Shown here piece after piece: positions 25,747-34,831 of a DNA stretch of 64,000 nt. A model generated the notes under the pieces. That model ran no database searches, was not told where the DNA came from, and was given only the letters and a program-made list of their open reading frames with translations. Source of the stretch: Shewanella oncorhynchi (GTDB lineage: Bacteria; Pseudomonadota; Gammaproteobacteria; Enterobacterales; Shewanellaceae); the NCBI RefSeq assembly GCF_012584455.1, contig NZ_JABAEB010000013.1:62001-126000 (forward strand). Direction: 5' to 3'. The translations under genes were made by a program, and so were the position numbers. The first letter of the stretch is position 1. Each line of letters starts with the position of its first letter.

Positions 25747-27801
25747 TTATACCGCGACTTCTTTACCATCTAACTTACGGATAACGACCGTAGCGGCGCG
25801 AGGGCGTAATGTCGTGCCCGCAGGCGTTTTTTCAGCGGCATTGGACGAATAAGGCCAATTACCGGGATGCTGAATGTTAGCAAAAACAGAAGTATAATCA
25901 GGGCTAATAGCAAAACCCGTAACCTCACAGTCGTTTGGTCCAACGAAGAAACGCTTTAATTCCATTTGGTTATCAGCCGTTACACCTAGCTGTTTCTCTT
26001 GGTCATCAACAAGCGTTGAAGGCACTATCGCTAGCATCTGATCGTTGGTTTCTTCTGCGACCTCCTTGGCTCCATTGTCGGTTTGAACCCACAAAATACC
26101 GCGTTGATCGAAGGCTAAACCGTCTGGGCTGGCAAATTGGTTAAGATCCGTTAAGCCTGATAAGTTTGTCTCTGCGTTACCATCACTTGGTGATCCGAAT
26201 ACGAAGATATCCCATGTAAATTCAGTATCTTTGTCATTTTCATCCCAACGAATAATATGGCCAAAGTGGTTTTTCAATCTTGGGTTCGCTGGATTGGTTT
26301 CAGTTCGTTTTGAGTTGTTGGTCAGGGTCAAATAAATTGAACCAGTGAAAGGATCGACAGCACACCATTCAGGGCGATCCATAGGTGTTGCACCAACAAG
26401 ATCCGCTGCGCCTGCGGTGTTCAAAATAATCTCGGCTAAGCTAGCGAAAGTATTGCCTAGGGTTTTTCCGTCCGTAGTCTGGCTATCTAAGGTTAAAGGC
26501 AACCAAACACCACCATTTGCATTAAACTTAGCTGCATATAAAGTACCTTCATTCATATACTTATCGCCAGTTTGTATGCGATTGCTGCTGTCAGCATCTT
26601 TTGCATCCCACGCCGCGGCCGAGACAAATTTATATAAGTATTCGAATTGTGAATCGTGACCAGAATAGAATACTACTGGCTTACCTTCAGTTAATTTGCC
26701 AAAGGTACATCCTTCATGGCGGAAACGACCAAGCGCGGTACGCTTTACTGCGCGCGATGTTGGATTGAAAGGGTCAATTTCAACAATATAACCGTGACCA
26801 TTCGCTTCATTACGATAGTCATCTTGAGCACTTGCACCTTTTGGCGTGACGTCAAAACGTGCGAATTCATCGAGACGTTCCTCATCATGACCTGCAAGAT
26901 CATCCCAGCCATAACGTGTGCTGGTTTTGCTGATCCCAATGCGATTTTGCTCGGCAGTTAACGTACCACGGTTTGCGAAATAGCCTGGCCAGTTTTCTTC
27001 ACAGGTCAAATAAGTGCCCCAAGGTGTGTAACCATTGCCGCAGTTATTTAATGTACCGCGAGCCTGACTACCGTCGGGAGAATAGCGGGTTTCGAGTAGA
27101 GAAGAGTAGGCGAGAGGACCGCTAATATCCATCACAGTTGCACCGGTAAATCGGCGGTTATGGCTATCATTACTCACGACTTCCCATTGATTATTAATCA
27201 GTTTTATACGTACAACCGATACGCCATGGGCGTTGATTTCTTTACGTACCTCATCGATAATTGTGCGCAAACCTGAAGTAGGATCAAAAGTTTGTCCTGC
27301 AGGATGTAATGCAACTTCATCAATGTATTCATGGTTAATGCAAAGTAAACCGTCATTACCCGAATCATTTAATGGAAAGAAATGCATGCCATCATGGTGC
27401 ATACCGACTGAGTTCGCTTGGTCATCGGCAGTGTTACTACCATCACTTTTCCATGGTGCTGCTTTTGCATTTAATGGCGTGCCCCATGGTGCAAGTACCT
27501 GCGCTGTATAGCCTTCTGGCACAACGACGGCATCTAAACGAGAACCCGCAACTGACGTAAAGTTTAGCTTGGCGGTACTTTTTGTCGGTGGTAAAGGTGT
27601 CACTGGATCAACAGGTTTTGTAACGGGTGTGTCATCTGATCCGCAAGCAGTTAAGCCTACACTGGCAAAAGCTGTCATAGCACTGAGGCCTAAACCACTT
27701 TTGACGAAGTTACGGCGAGATAAATGTTTATCCAACACTTGGTTAAATGGCTCGTTATTACTTTTATTATAAAGTGTAGGATCAAAGGTGGCCTTACTCA
27801 T
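25747..27801 (-). CDS. phoX: PhoX-family alkaline phosphatase (Tat-exported)
   Basis: A 684-residue DUF839/PhoX protein. PhoX enzymes are calcium- and iron-dependent phosphatases that release phosphate from organic esters outside the cytoplasm. The N terminus carries a twin-arginine signal SRRNFVK (residues 28-34) and a hydrophobic stretch ending in LTACG (Cys53), so it may be a Tat-secreted lipoprotein. Conserved segments include HEYIDEV, TCEENWPGYF, GHGYIVEIDPF and SPDGLAFD. A possible half Pho box (TTGTCATA, minus strand near 27858-27865) precedes it, but the second half is weak, so PhoB control is only a suggestion. Confidence 0.85.
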   Translation of the reverse strand: MSKATFDPTLYNKSNNEPFNQVLDKHLSRRNFVKSGLGLSAMTAFASVGLTACGSDDTPVTKPVDPVTPLPPTKSTAKLNFTSVAGSRLDAVVVPEGYTAQVLAPWGTPLNAKAAPWKSDGSNTADDQANSVGMHHDGMHFFPLNDSGNDGLLCINHEYIDEVALHPAGQTFDPTSGLRTIIDEVRKEINAHGVSVVRIKLINNQWEVVSNDSHNRRFTGATVMDISGPLAYSSLLETRYSPDGSQARGTLNNCGNGYTPWGTYLTCEENWPGYFANRGTLTAEQNRIGISKTSTRYGWDDLAGHDEERLDEFARFDVTPKGASAQDDYRNEANGHGYIVEIDPFNPTSRAVKRTALGRFRHEGCTFGKLTEGKPVVFYSGHDSQFEYLYKFVSAAAWDAKDADSSNRIQTGDKYMNEGTLYAAKFNANGGVWLPLTLDSQTTDGKTLGNTFASLAEIILNTAGAADLVGATPMDRPEWCAVDPFTGSIYLTLTNNSKRTETNPANPRLKNHFGHIIRWDENDKDTEFTWDIFVFGSPSDGNAETNLSGLTDLNQFASPDGLAFDQRGILWVQTDNGAKEVAEETNDQMLAIVPSTLVDDQEKQLGVTADNQMELKRFFVGPNDCEVTGFAISPDYTSVFANIQHPGNWPYSSNAAEKTPAGTTLRPRAATVVIRKLDGKEVAV

Positions 27802-28206
27802 ATATTACTCCGGCTAGTACGATGGATTAAATTTCGTGACTAAGGCTAAAGTATCAATATGACAATAAAGATGATTTTATATTACAATAATACTGCAGTG
27901 AGCAATAAACCCGATATGCTATGAAAATGTTAACCAGCAGTTTGCTATGCATCTAAGATGCTGAGGTCAAAGTACCTCAATTAGAATTTTTATTCTGCTA
28001 TAATGTCAAATCTTGTATCCAAGATAAAAATATATAATGTGAAATTATTGCTTTAATTATTTTCAAATTAAAATTTGGAAATAATTTTAATATAAATTAC
28101 TGAATATCATTTTTATTCATAAACATGATAGGTTTATTATAGCGTTATAATTGCTATTTTATTTTAGGTAAAAGACTAACTGATTCTTACCGAGTCATGA
28201 TCTAGT
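27802..28206. other. AT-rich gap phoX-recombinase
   Basis: About 400 bases, markedly AT-rich, upstream of phoX and downstream of the recombinase gene. Only the weak Pho-like half site is noted. No gene or clear terminator is visible. Confidence 0.5.
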
Positions 28207-29322
28207 TTAGTCTCTTGGTTTTAAATAATGGCGAAGTGAGCGCGGATCGGTATGGCCAGTTCTGGCCATAATGTATAAATGATCTTTATTATTTTCATGG
28301 AGTTGAGTGACACAACCACTGCGCAAACTGTGGGCACCATAAAACTTTGCAGGTAGGCCCGCTTTTGTGCAATATTTTTTAATGATGCGATAAATATCAT
28401 CCCCCGTGAGAAAACCACTATTTTTATGTAAACTTGAATTAGCTTCAGAATGATGTTCTACTATTTGATAAGGGCGTAAATATTTCCCATCACGGGAAAG
28501 CGATCTAAATAAATGCCCATCCTCTATATTGGCTAGTGATAACCAATTTTTTACCGCGTTGAGTGCTGCAAAAGGTTCATGATCCGGCAGGTCTTTCCAT
28601 TCCCGTTGACCTTGCTGATTGCTCTTCGAATAAGGTAGGCGCACTTTTAGCTTATTGCGTAAAAAACTGACATATTGAACTTTTATATCTGCAAGTTCAG
28701 AACGGCGAAACCCACCTTGTAATCCTAACTGAATAATGGCTTTGTCTCTTGCTCGGGTTAATGGCTGCACTTGTTCATCGATAGCTTGAATGAGCATTTC
28801 CACTTCATCATACATAATCGGTTGTTGATCATAATCACTCACATGGCGAGATTGATTTCTACTTAAACCGCGCATCACTCTGATCACCAGAGGGTGCTCG
28901 GTAGGTGAGTGGAATCCCGCTTGAATATGGTGGTAGCGAATCGCCGCGAGTCGAGTCGTTAATGTCTGTTTAGAAAGTTGTACTCCAGTACTCTCTTGGA
29001 TCAATTCTTTCTGATAACCAATAAATGAAATCACGCTACGGGGATCTGCGGGCAGAGCCTGCAGTTGGTGTTCGGCACAATAACGGCTAAATAGACTAAA
29101 GCTCGTATTATAAACACGGCGGGTGTTGGCTGAAATTTCATATTCAGTTTCTTCGGCAGCACTTAAATAATCACTTCGAACAGATTGTGGCAGGAAAGTC
29201 TCTTCAAAAAAACGTGGCTGTTCAGCACGGTTATTATTGTGATGATCTGATCTAGTCACTCTTTCATTCGATACATTGGTGTTATTTTGAGCATTACTAT
29301 TTGTCCGGATCATTTTAGACAT
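28207..29322 (-). CDS. Tyrosine recombinase / phage-type integrase
   Basis: A 371-residue site-specific recombinase with a complete catalytic set: Arg206 (GGFRRSEL), Lys233 (YSKSNQQG), His331-x-x-Arg334 (HSLRSG), His357 (GHTD) and nucleophile Tyr366 (HYLKPRD). A SAM-like core-binding domain spans about residues 60-155. The first 45 residues are Asn/Arg-rich and unlike XerC/D or IntI. No phage or integron cassette genes are next to it, and no flanking att repeat was found, so its target is unknown. It may be an orphan left from a mobile element or a conserved chromosomal recombinase. Confidence 0.85.
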   Translation of the reverse strand: MSKMIRTNSNAQNNTNVSNERVTRSDHHNNNRAEQPRFFEETFLPQSVRSDYLSAAEETEYEISANTRRVYNTSFSLFSRYCAEHQLQALPADPRSVISFIGYQKELIQESTGVQLSKQTLTTRLAAIRYHHIQAGFHSPTEHPLVIRVMRGLSRNQSRHVSDYDQQPIMYDEVEMLIQAIDEQVQPLTRARDKAIIQLGLQGGFRRSELADIKVQYVSFLRNKLKVRLPYSKSNQQGQREWKDLPDHEPFAALNAVKNWLSLANIEDGHLFRSLSRDGKYLRPYQIVEHHSEANSSLHKNSGFLTGDDIYRIIKKYCTKAGLPAKFYGAHSLRSGCVTQLHENNKDHLYIMARTGHTDPRSLRHYLKPRD

Positions 29323-29353
29323 GCCGTTGAAGTCACCTGATATCGAATTAAGA

Positions 29354-29380
29354 AGGCGTAATTATACGCAAATCACGCCT
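29354..29380. repeat. Inverted repeat AGGCGT...ACGCCT before the recombinase
   Basis: AGGCGT (29354-29359) and ACGCCT (29375-29380) flank an AT-rich core which itself contains GCGTA-ATTA-TACGC. It is 32 bases upstream of the recombinase start and could be a protein-binding site. Confidence 0.4.
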
Positions 29381-29383
29381 ACA

Positions 29384-29417
29384 TCTACCAGTGATAATCG
29401 TCATTATCACTGGTAGA
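29384..29417. repeat. 15-bp perfect hairpin upstream of the recombinase
   Basis: TCTACCAGTGATAAT (29384-29398) and ATTATCACTGGTAGA (29403-29417) are perfect arms around a CGTC loop. There is no T-run. It begins 62 bases before the recombinase start codon. Confidence 0.7.
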
Positions 29418-29636
29418 GTGCTTATTTGTTTAAATAATCCTCTTTTATCAGAGGAGGGGGCATTAAATAACATTTAGCTGGATTATTTAGTTTAAAAAAC
29501 AGCCAAGATAAACCTATTCTAACAATGGCGATTAATTAAGCGGATATAAAATTAAAGGCAATGATAGTATGAAATTCGTACTTTCTCTATGCAGTGGTTT
29601 CGAACTTAGTTAGTCACAGATGCATAATTTTAAAGA

Positions 29637-29649
29637 ATGGTTTAACCAT
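29637..29649. promoter_or_regulatory. Palindrome ATGGTT-T-AACCAT, copy 1
   Basis: A 13-bp palindrome, extended by one AT pair each side. The same core recurs at 29814-29826. Together with the adjoining TTATTG the two copies form a 20-bp inverted repeat with a single mismatch. Confidence 0.5.
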
Positions 29650-29813
29650 TTTATTGGTTTTCTTGAATGGAATGCCGCTAAACTAGGCTTGAGTGTTGGG
29701 TGAAATTTAAGCTAATAACGACAACCGCTTATCGGGTTCTTAGCCTGTTATGAGTTGAGCTATTTCTGCCAAAGGCAAAATGAAGCATAAGGGATCGATT
29801 CCCAGTCAATAAA

Positions 29814-29826
29814 ATGGTTGAACCAT
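29814..29826. promoter_or_regulatory. Palindrome ATGGTT-G-AACCAT, copy 2
   Basis: Second copy, 88 bases upstream of the RHH gene. Its position and dyad symmetry fit an operator for the RHH protein; the assignment is inferred. Confidence 0.5.
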
Positions 29827-29914
29827 ATATTAATACTTGTCGATTTGTACTAGCATATGAGGTCCCATTTATTTCATCCGCATTAAACGCATGCTTAACT
29901 AAAGAAACGTATTT

Positions 29915-30442
29915 ATGGAACCGCAAGCTTGGATATATCAACAAGACAAACCGACAGCAGGAAGAAAATTATTATTGCTTGAGGAAGCAGAATTAATTTT
30001 TGCCTTACCCTTAATTTATCGCCTTATCAATCCTGAAGCTGTGGCATCTAAACCAGATTGGTTTTGTGACGCTGAGTTACAAACGGTTTCCTATACTAAG
30101 TTGGTAACACAACTAAATGAATTAGTCCGATTACGCAAAAAGGCACAGCGGATCGACAACGAGCTTACTAATGTAAACAAAATGCTCAATCAGTATTTTA
30201 CTGATTTTGGCTGGCGTATGGTTCGCAAAGAATTATCTCAAATAAAAAAACGGCAAAAAAAGTCTCATATTGAGCTAAGCAGGGATATTATTTTGAGGTT
30301 AAAACGTTATATGGAAACTCAAAAGTTAGACAGTTTTGACCAAGCCATTGATACCCTATTGTCAGAGCATAATGAAAATATTTCGCTTAATGTTTTACAA
30401 CATACTGATGAGGATGTTGTAGACGACATTGTTGATGAATAG
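29915..30442 (+). CDS. Ribbon-helix-helix DNA-binding protein
   Basis: A 175-residue protein that I cannot name. Residues about 55-110 are charged and probably form a coiled coil (LNELVRLRKKAQRIDNELTN). Residues about 115-152 (KKSHIELSRDIILRLKRYM...FDQAIDTLLSE) look like a ribbon-helix-helix DNA-binding domain resembling the C-terminal domain of MatP. The tail is acidic. The N-terminal third does not look like MatP. Two palindromes upstream could be its operators. The gene is AT-rich and lies in an accessory-looking block. Confidence 0.65.
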   Translation: MEPQAWIYQQDKPTAGRKLLLLEEAELIFALPLIYRLINPEAVASKPDWFCDAELQTVSYTKLVTQLNELVRLRKKAQRIDNELTNVNKMLNQYFTDFGWRMVRKELSQIKKRQKKSHIELSRDIILRLKRYMETQKLDSFDQAIDTLLSEHNENISLNVLQHTDEDVVDDIVDE

Positions 30443-30608
30443 AAAAAAAAACGCGGATCTATATTTTGAAGAATATGATTTTAAAGTTGTTTTATTGCCT
30501 AAAATGGATTATCTAATAAGGGTAAGTTAGCCGTGACTTATCTGTGCAGACACGTAAAATTACTGTTAAGATCTTATGTTTACGACTAGATAACGTGGGG
30601 CATTAGAG

Positions 30609-30947
30609 ATGAGTTTAAGTATTGCAAACGATAGGAAAATTGCGGTTTTATGCCGAATTGAACCTGGCTGTCTCGGACCTGATGGCGTAGATCATATTGA
30701 GGCTTTTTGTGCTTTAGCCCAGAAAGCGATGCAACATTTTGACGTCGATGTCGGCACTTGGGTGTTGATCCCAAGATATGATAAAACCTTAGAAGAGATG
30801 CAATATAGTCTTGCAAATAAGCTGCTTTCGCGTGAGCAGGCAACTAAATATTTAGTTTCTATAGGGCGTGACATTGATGGTTTTGAAGAAAGATTTCAGG
30901 ACAAACTGACGTCGCTGATCAATCTATATCTTGCTAGAAAACCTTAA
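30609..30947 (+). CDS. Hypothetical protein (112 aa)
   Basis: A 112-residue soluble protein, not recognised. It has no signal peptide or membrane helix. The start ATG has GGGG eight bases upstream. Visible stretches are AVLCRIEPGCLGPDG with two Cys, a helical middle (CALAQKAMQHF), a WVLIPRYDKTLEEMQ segment and a helical C terminus. The gene follows the RHH gene on the same strand after 166 bases. Confidence 0.6.
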   Translation: MSLSIANDRKIAVLCRIEPGCLGPDGVDHIEAFCALAQKAMQHFDVDVGTWVLIPRYDKTLEEMQYSLANKLLSREQATKYLVSIGRDIDGFEERFQDKLTSLINLYLARKP

Positions 30948-31294
30948 ATGCTCAATTTATCGGAGATGTATTTTTTGCTGAGATTCATCTGACGTCTTGT
31001 TTTTTCATAGGAGATATCGGATCGAATTTTTACAAATCGGTTTTATTTTCATATTTAATTGCTGACTAAAAAAGTAAATTAATTATATATTAATCATCGT
31101 GTTGCAATGAAATCTGCACCTATAATTACGCTCCTGATGAGCAGTTAAGTTGGCTTGAAAACTCAGTTGTTGCTAATTAACTCCGTAAAGTACGTCAAAA
31201 TTTGCTAGACTAGTCGACTCACTTAATGCTGAATCTTTTTCTTGCGGTATGCCCGAATTTTGTGGGTGGTAAGGATAAGTGTAAAGGACGGTTG
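30948..31294. other. AT-rich gap before the RecQ-like gene
   Basis: About 350 bases, AT-rich, probably carrying the helicase promoter. No gene, hairpin or repeat of note was found. Confidence 0.5.
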
Positions 31295-33283
31295 ATGTTC
31301 AATCCCATTCCGGAAACCAATCCATACGTTAGTTTATTGCAGCAGGATTTCGGGTTTTCTGAATTTCGCCCTGGTCAAGCGCAAACGATAACACAACTTT
31401 TAGCAGGGAAGTCGAGTTTAGCGATTTTCCCGACAGGTTCTGGTAAATCCCTTTGTTATCAATTTACAGCATTGCAGTTACCCCATTTGAGTTTAGTGAT
31501 TTCGCCTTTACTCGCCTTGATGAAAGATCAGCTGGAATTTTTGCAATCTAAGGGAATTCATGCGGCCAGCATAGATTCAACCTTAAGCGCCGAGCAGAGT
31601 CAGCAAGTGATGACAGATGCGCGCTCTGGCAAATTGAAAATTTTAATGGTCTCGGTGGAACGTTTCAAAAATGAACGCTTTAGGCAGTTTATTCAATCTG
31701 TTCCGCTGTCTATGCTGGTCGTCGATGAGGCGCATTGTATTTCAGAATGGGGTCACAATTTTCGGCCTGATTATCTTAAATTACCCGATTATCGGCGCGA
31801 GCTTGAGATCCCGCTGGTACTGTTACTGACGGCCACTGCGACACGTAAAGTGAAACTGGATATGGCCAAGCGCTTCGATATCGCGCCCGAACACATAGTA
31901 CAAACGGGATTTTATCGACCCAATTTAGATTTGACAGTTCTGCCCGTGTCGATGCAAGAGAAAAATGCCTTACTGGTTAACCAGATAACATCATTCTCAG
32001 GTGCTGGTATTGTGTATGTGACGTTACAGCAAACCGCCGAAACGGTAGCACGACTCTTGTGCCAACAAGGCATAGTCGCCAGTGCCTATCATGCTGGATT
32101 TGAAGATGAAAAACGTCAACAAATTCAAAATGATTTTATGCAGAATAAGCTGCAAGTGGTGGTTGCTACCATCGCCTTTGGTATGGGAATCGATAAGAGC
32201 AATATCCGTTTTGTGATCCACTATGATTTGCCTAAATCCATTGAAAACTACAGTCAAGAAATCGGCAGAGCAGGGCGTGATGGTGCATTATCTCATTGTG
32301 TGACTTTAGCCAATCTTGACGGACTCAATACCGTTGAAAATTTTGTGTATGGCGATACGCCTGAGCGGGAAGGTATAGCGCAAGTCATTGAAGCTATTCG
32401 ACTTGAACAAGATTCTGCTCAGTGGGAATGTCAGCTTAATGGCGTGTCGACGGCGAGTAATATTCGCCAGTTGCCGTTAAAAACGTTACTTGTGCAGCTA
32501 GAAATTCTAGGTGTGGTTAAGCCGTTATTTGCTTACTACGCCGATGTTAATTACAAATTTTTAGTGGACAAACACGCCATTCTGAGCCGCTTTAATCCAG
32601 AGCGGCAGGCCTTTTTGACGCAAATTTTTAATCATACGCAGATGAAGAAAATATGGGGCGCGTTAGATTTTGATGCCTTGTACAGTGTGACGGGCCATGA
32701 ACGCAGTCGTGTATTGGCCGCGCTGGAATATTTAGCAGAACATCAGTTAATTGAATTAGAAACCAAACGAATTACCGATGTGTATCGGGTGGATGTTGCC
32801 GCATTAGCGCGTCCGGAACTCATCGATGAGTTGTACCATTATTTTATTGATAAAGAGCAGAAAGAAATTGCGCGAATAGCGCAGTTAGTCCGCTTTTTTG
32901 AGCTTGAGACGTGCTTAAGCCACAATTTATCCCGTTATTTTGATGATAATGAGACACCGGCGGTCTGCGGTCATTGCAGTGTCTGCCGCGGTCATTTCGC
33001 TAAGTTGAGTTATTCGACGGAACCGACTTGGCCGACAGATCAGCAGATGTTGGCTGATTTGCGTGAGTTGAAGCACCATTTAACGGCCAAAGGCATTGAT
33101 GCTTTATCACTTGATACCTATTGTCGTTGCCTCGCTGGCATGTCAGTGCCTTTGGTGAGTCGTTTTCAAATGCGTAAGTTGAGTGGTTTCGGCCGCTGTG
33201 AAAAATTGAGATATGCTGAAATTAAACAGAAAGTTGAGTCACTGTTGTCGCAACTAGATGATAAAAGAGTTGAACATGAATAA
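31295..33283 (+). CDS. RecQ-family DNA helicase
   Basis: Superfamily 2 3'-5' helicase of 662 residues. Motifs are Walker A FPTGSGKS (Lys51), DEAH at 144-147, TATAT motif III and QEIGRAGRDG motif VI. A zinc-binding region with CGHCSVC near residue 558 follows. The C-terminal 60 residues (LRELKHHLTAKG...) do not look like a standard HRDC domain, so this may be a RecQ paralogue rather than the housekeeping recQ. ATG 31295 has AAAGGA with 6-base spacing; an open frame continues 23 codons upstream without a site. The next gene overlaps its end. Confidence 0.85.
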   Translation: MFNPIPETNPYVSLLQQDFGFSEFRPGQAQTITQLLAGKSSLAIFPTGSGKSLCYQFTALQLPHLSLVISPLLALMKDQLEFLQSKGIHAASIDSTLSAEQSQQVMTDARSGKLKILMVSVERFKNERFRQFIQSVPLSMLVVDEAHCISEWGHNFRPDYLKLPDYRRELEIPLVLLLTATATRKVKLDMAKRFDIAPEHIVQTGFYRPNLDLTVLPVSMQEKNALLVNQITSFSGAGIVYVTLQQTAETVARLLCQQGIVASAYHAGFEDEKRQQIQNDFMQNKLQVVVATIAFGMGIDKSNIRFVIHYDLPKSIENYSQEIGRAGRDGALSHCVTLANLDGLNTVENFVYGDTPEREGIAQVIEAIRLEQDSAQWECQLNGVSTASNIRQLPLKTLLVQLEILGVVKPLFAYYADVNYKFLVDKHAILSRFNPERQAFLTQIFNHTQMKKIWGALDFDALYSVTGHERSRVLAALEYLAEHQLIELETKRITDVYRVDVAALARPELIDELYHYFIDKEQKEIARIAQLVRFFELETCLSHNLSRYFDDNETPAVCGHCSVCRGHFAKLSYSTEPTWPTDQQMLADLRELKHHLTAKGIDALSLDTYCRCLAGMSVPLVSRFQMRKLSGFGRCEKLRYAEIKQKVESLLSQLDDKRVEHE

Positions 33284-33551
33284 GGCCGTAAAAAAGATGT
33301 TAGCCACCCATGAACATTTGGTTCACTCTGAAGGTGTGACTGTGGTTTCGCATATGCAAAGGGAAAAAGCGGAGTGGATACAACATACTGTTATGATTGA
33401 AGATTGTGACGTGCCATTTAAATTTAGACGGGTTAAAAAGTATCGTAATCTGCAAGGGCAAAAGATCAACGTCATCTATTACCCAGAGACAGAAACTGTG
33501 GCAGGTTTTGAAATAGAAATTATGCAAGTTGTTAGAATCAAACGATTCTAG
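33276..33551 (+). CDS. Hypothetical protein coupled to the RecQ-like gene (91 aa)
   Basis: A 91-residue basic protein, not recognised. It overlaps the last 8 bases of the helicase gene, with AAGAG six bases before its ATG, so it is translationally coupled. The C-terminal half (FKFRRVKKYR...INVIYYPETETV) looks like a small beta-rich domain. A role with the helicase is inferred from coupling only. Confidence 0.6.
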   Translation: MNKAVKKMLATHEHLVHSEGVTVVSHMQREKAEWIQHTVMIEDCDVPFKFRRVKKYRNLQGQKINVIYYPETETVAGFEIEIMQVVRIKRF

Positions 33552-33553
33552 TT

Positions 33554-33605
33554 AATGCGCTTCGAGTCTTTGCTTTTATCAATCAGCAAAGACTCGAAGC
33601 GCATT
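33554..33605. terminator. 21-bp perfect hairpin between convergent genes
   Basis: The arms 33554-33574 and 33585-33605 (start AATGCGCTTCGAGTC, end GACTCGAAGCGCATT) match over 21 bases around a ten-base loop. It begins two bases past the upstream stop codon and lies before the convergent ecotin gene. Probably a two-way terminator despite the poor T-run. Confidence 0.7.
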
Positions 33606-33637
33606 TGATTGATGACGCAAGAGTTAAATTCGGCTAT

Positions 33638-34189
33638 TTACTTGGAATATTGATAGGTTGAATCTACTTTCCAAGTTCTGAAACGCAGTTCAGCGCCTTC
33701 TGGTAGATAAAACACCTTAGGCAAGCGACTGTCATATCGCATTTTTAGTTCACCCGGAATACGTACAAAAGCTTCTTTCTTCGCCAATTCGAAACAGGCC
33801 ATCATAGTGCTTGGGCCTTCAGCGATTTCATCCACTTGATAGTAGTTATAACCCCAACCTTGCACTGTCAGTTCCTTCAATTCCCCGTTTAATCCATGCT
33901 TATTGCAATCAACCATTTGAGTCTGACCAATTTGGATTTCGACCATGTAGTCATCTTCGTTTTCTAATTTAGGTAAACTTAAAATGTGCTGCACCATACC
34001 AGCTGCCGGAGCAGGGAACATCTTAGTGGCTTCCTGTGCGCTGTAATCTTTTGGATCGAAACGTTGAATACTGATCATAGGCGCATTTAACCCTGTTGGA
34101 TGTGGTGGGCTCACCGCCGCGGCATTGAATGACAATAGTGCAAATGCAAGGTGAACAGTGCTAACGCTAAATAAGGTCTTCAATTTCAT
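33638..34189 (-). CDS. eco: Ecotin, periplasmic serine protease inhibitor
   Basis: Inhibitor of trypsin-fold proteases, thought to protect the cell from host or predator enzymes. The 183-residue precursor has a signal peptide ending near AAA (residue 25). The inhibitor core shows IGQTQMVDC (Cys95), GWGYNYYQVD and the reactive loop STMMAC, with Met129 as the expected P1 residue and Cys132 as the disulphide partner of Cys95. This matches the E. coli protein around the reactive site. AGGAG precedes the ATG. Confidence 0.93.
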   Translation of the reverse strand: MKLKTLFSVSTVHLAFALLSFNAAAVSPPHPTGLNAPMISIQRFDPKDYSAQEATKMFPAPAAGMVQHILSLPKLENEDDYMVEIQIGQTQMVDCNKHGLNGELKELTVQGWGYNYYQVDEIAEGPSTMMACFELAKKEAFVRIPGELKMRYDSRLPKVFYLPEGAELRFRTWKVDSTYQYSK

Positions 34190-34831
34190 TTTGTTTCTCC
34201 TAATCGAACTGAATTGATGTCGATAAATTTGTCTGTGTTCTGCTCCCTATAAACGCAGCAGAGGTAAAAAAGGGTTAAATTATTCAATAAAAAATCGATT
34301 TTTTATTCAAATAATTCTTTATCAATCTGAATAATAAGGGTTAATTACACTTTCCAATGACTTATTTTGTTAAGTTCGCAGCTATTTCAATTCTTTGCGG
34401 TGGCTGTTTTATGACTCATATCATGCGAAAAATATACGAAATAGCCTAGATAAAAACCTTAAAACTTGGATTTCAACTTGCACTGAAAAGCCACCGCTGT
34501 GTCTGTCTGTAACTGCATAAGGCTGTAATAAAGCCAATCTAACTCAGCTATGTGAGCTGTTTTTACTCATAAATCAAGCGCTAATCCATTAAACCTTGCC
34601 TGATATCCTTTGCCTAGTCTAGCTGCCTATCTTAATTCACATATCAGTGTCTCGACTGATGGCAGGAGAGCAGATGCATTATGGGGATTCAAATACACGT
34701 TTAAAAGTTTGAAAACAGTATATCTTGATAAATAGTTAATTTGATCTTCATATATTTTGATTTTCAAACTATAATTCAAGCGACGAGTTTTTCACCATTA
34801 ATAGCGATAGAAATGGAACAGGGGCCATACA
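34190..34831. other. Intergenic region ecotin-dmeF
   Basis: About 640 bases between divergent genes. The right end holds the dmeF promoter and an operator-like palindrome, listed separately. A 61-codon frame at 34741-34926 overlaps dmeF and is rejected. Nothing else is visible. Confidence 0.5.
34706..34776 (+). promoter_or_regulatory. dmeF-marR promoter with operator-like repeats
   Basis: TTCATA (34747-34752) and TATAAT (34770-34775) are 17 bases apart, a good sigma-70 promoter. Between them lies the palindrome TTTGA-TTT-TCAAA (34756-34768). AGTTTGAAAA (34706-34715) is an exact inverted copy of TTTTCAAACT (34761-34770). A dyad site in the spacer fits repression by the MarR protein of the operon. 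Confidence 0.5.

Larger units (their letters stand above)
29323..29914. other. Long AT-rich divergent region (recombinase / RHH gene)
   Basis: About 590 bases without a gene. It holds a 15-bp hairpin near the recombinase start and two ATGGTT-N-AACCAT palindromes, listed separately. Confidence 0.6.

Noticed and set aside
28207..29417. Integron integrase with attC site
   Set aside because: The recombinase does not look like IntI and the hairpin lacks the RYYYAAC/GTTRRRY core sites.
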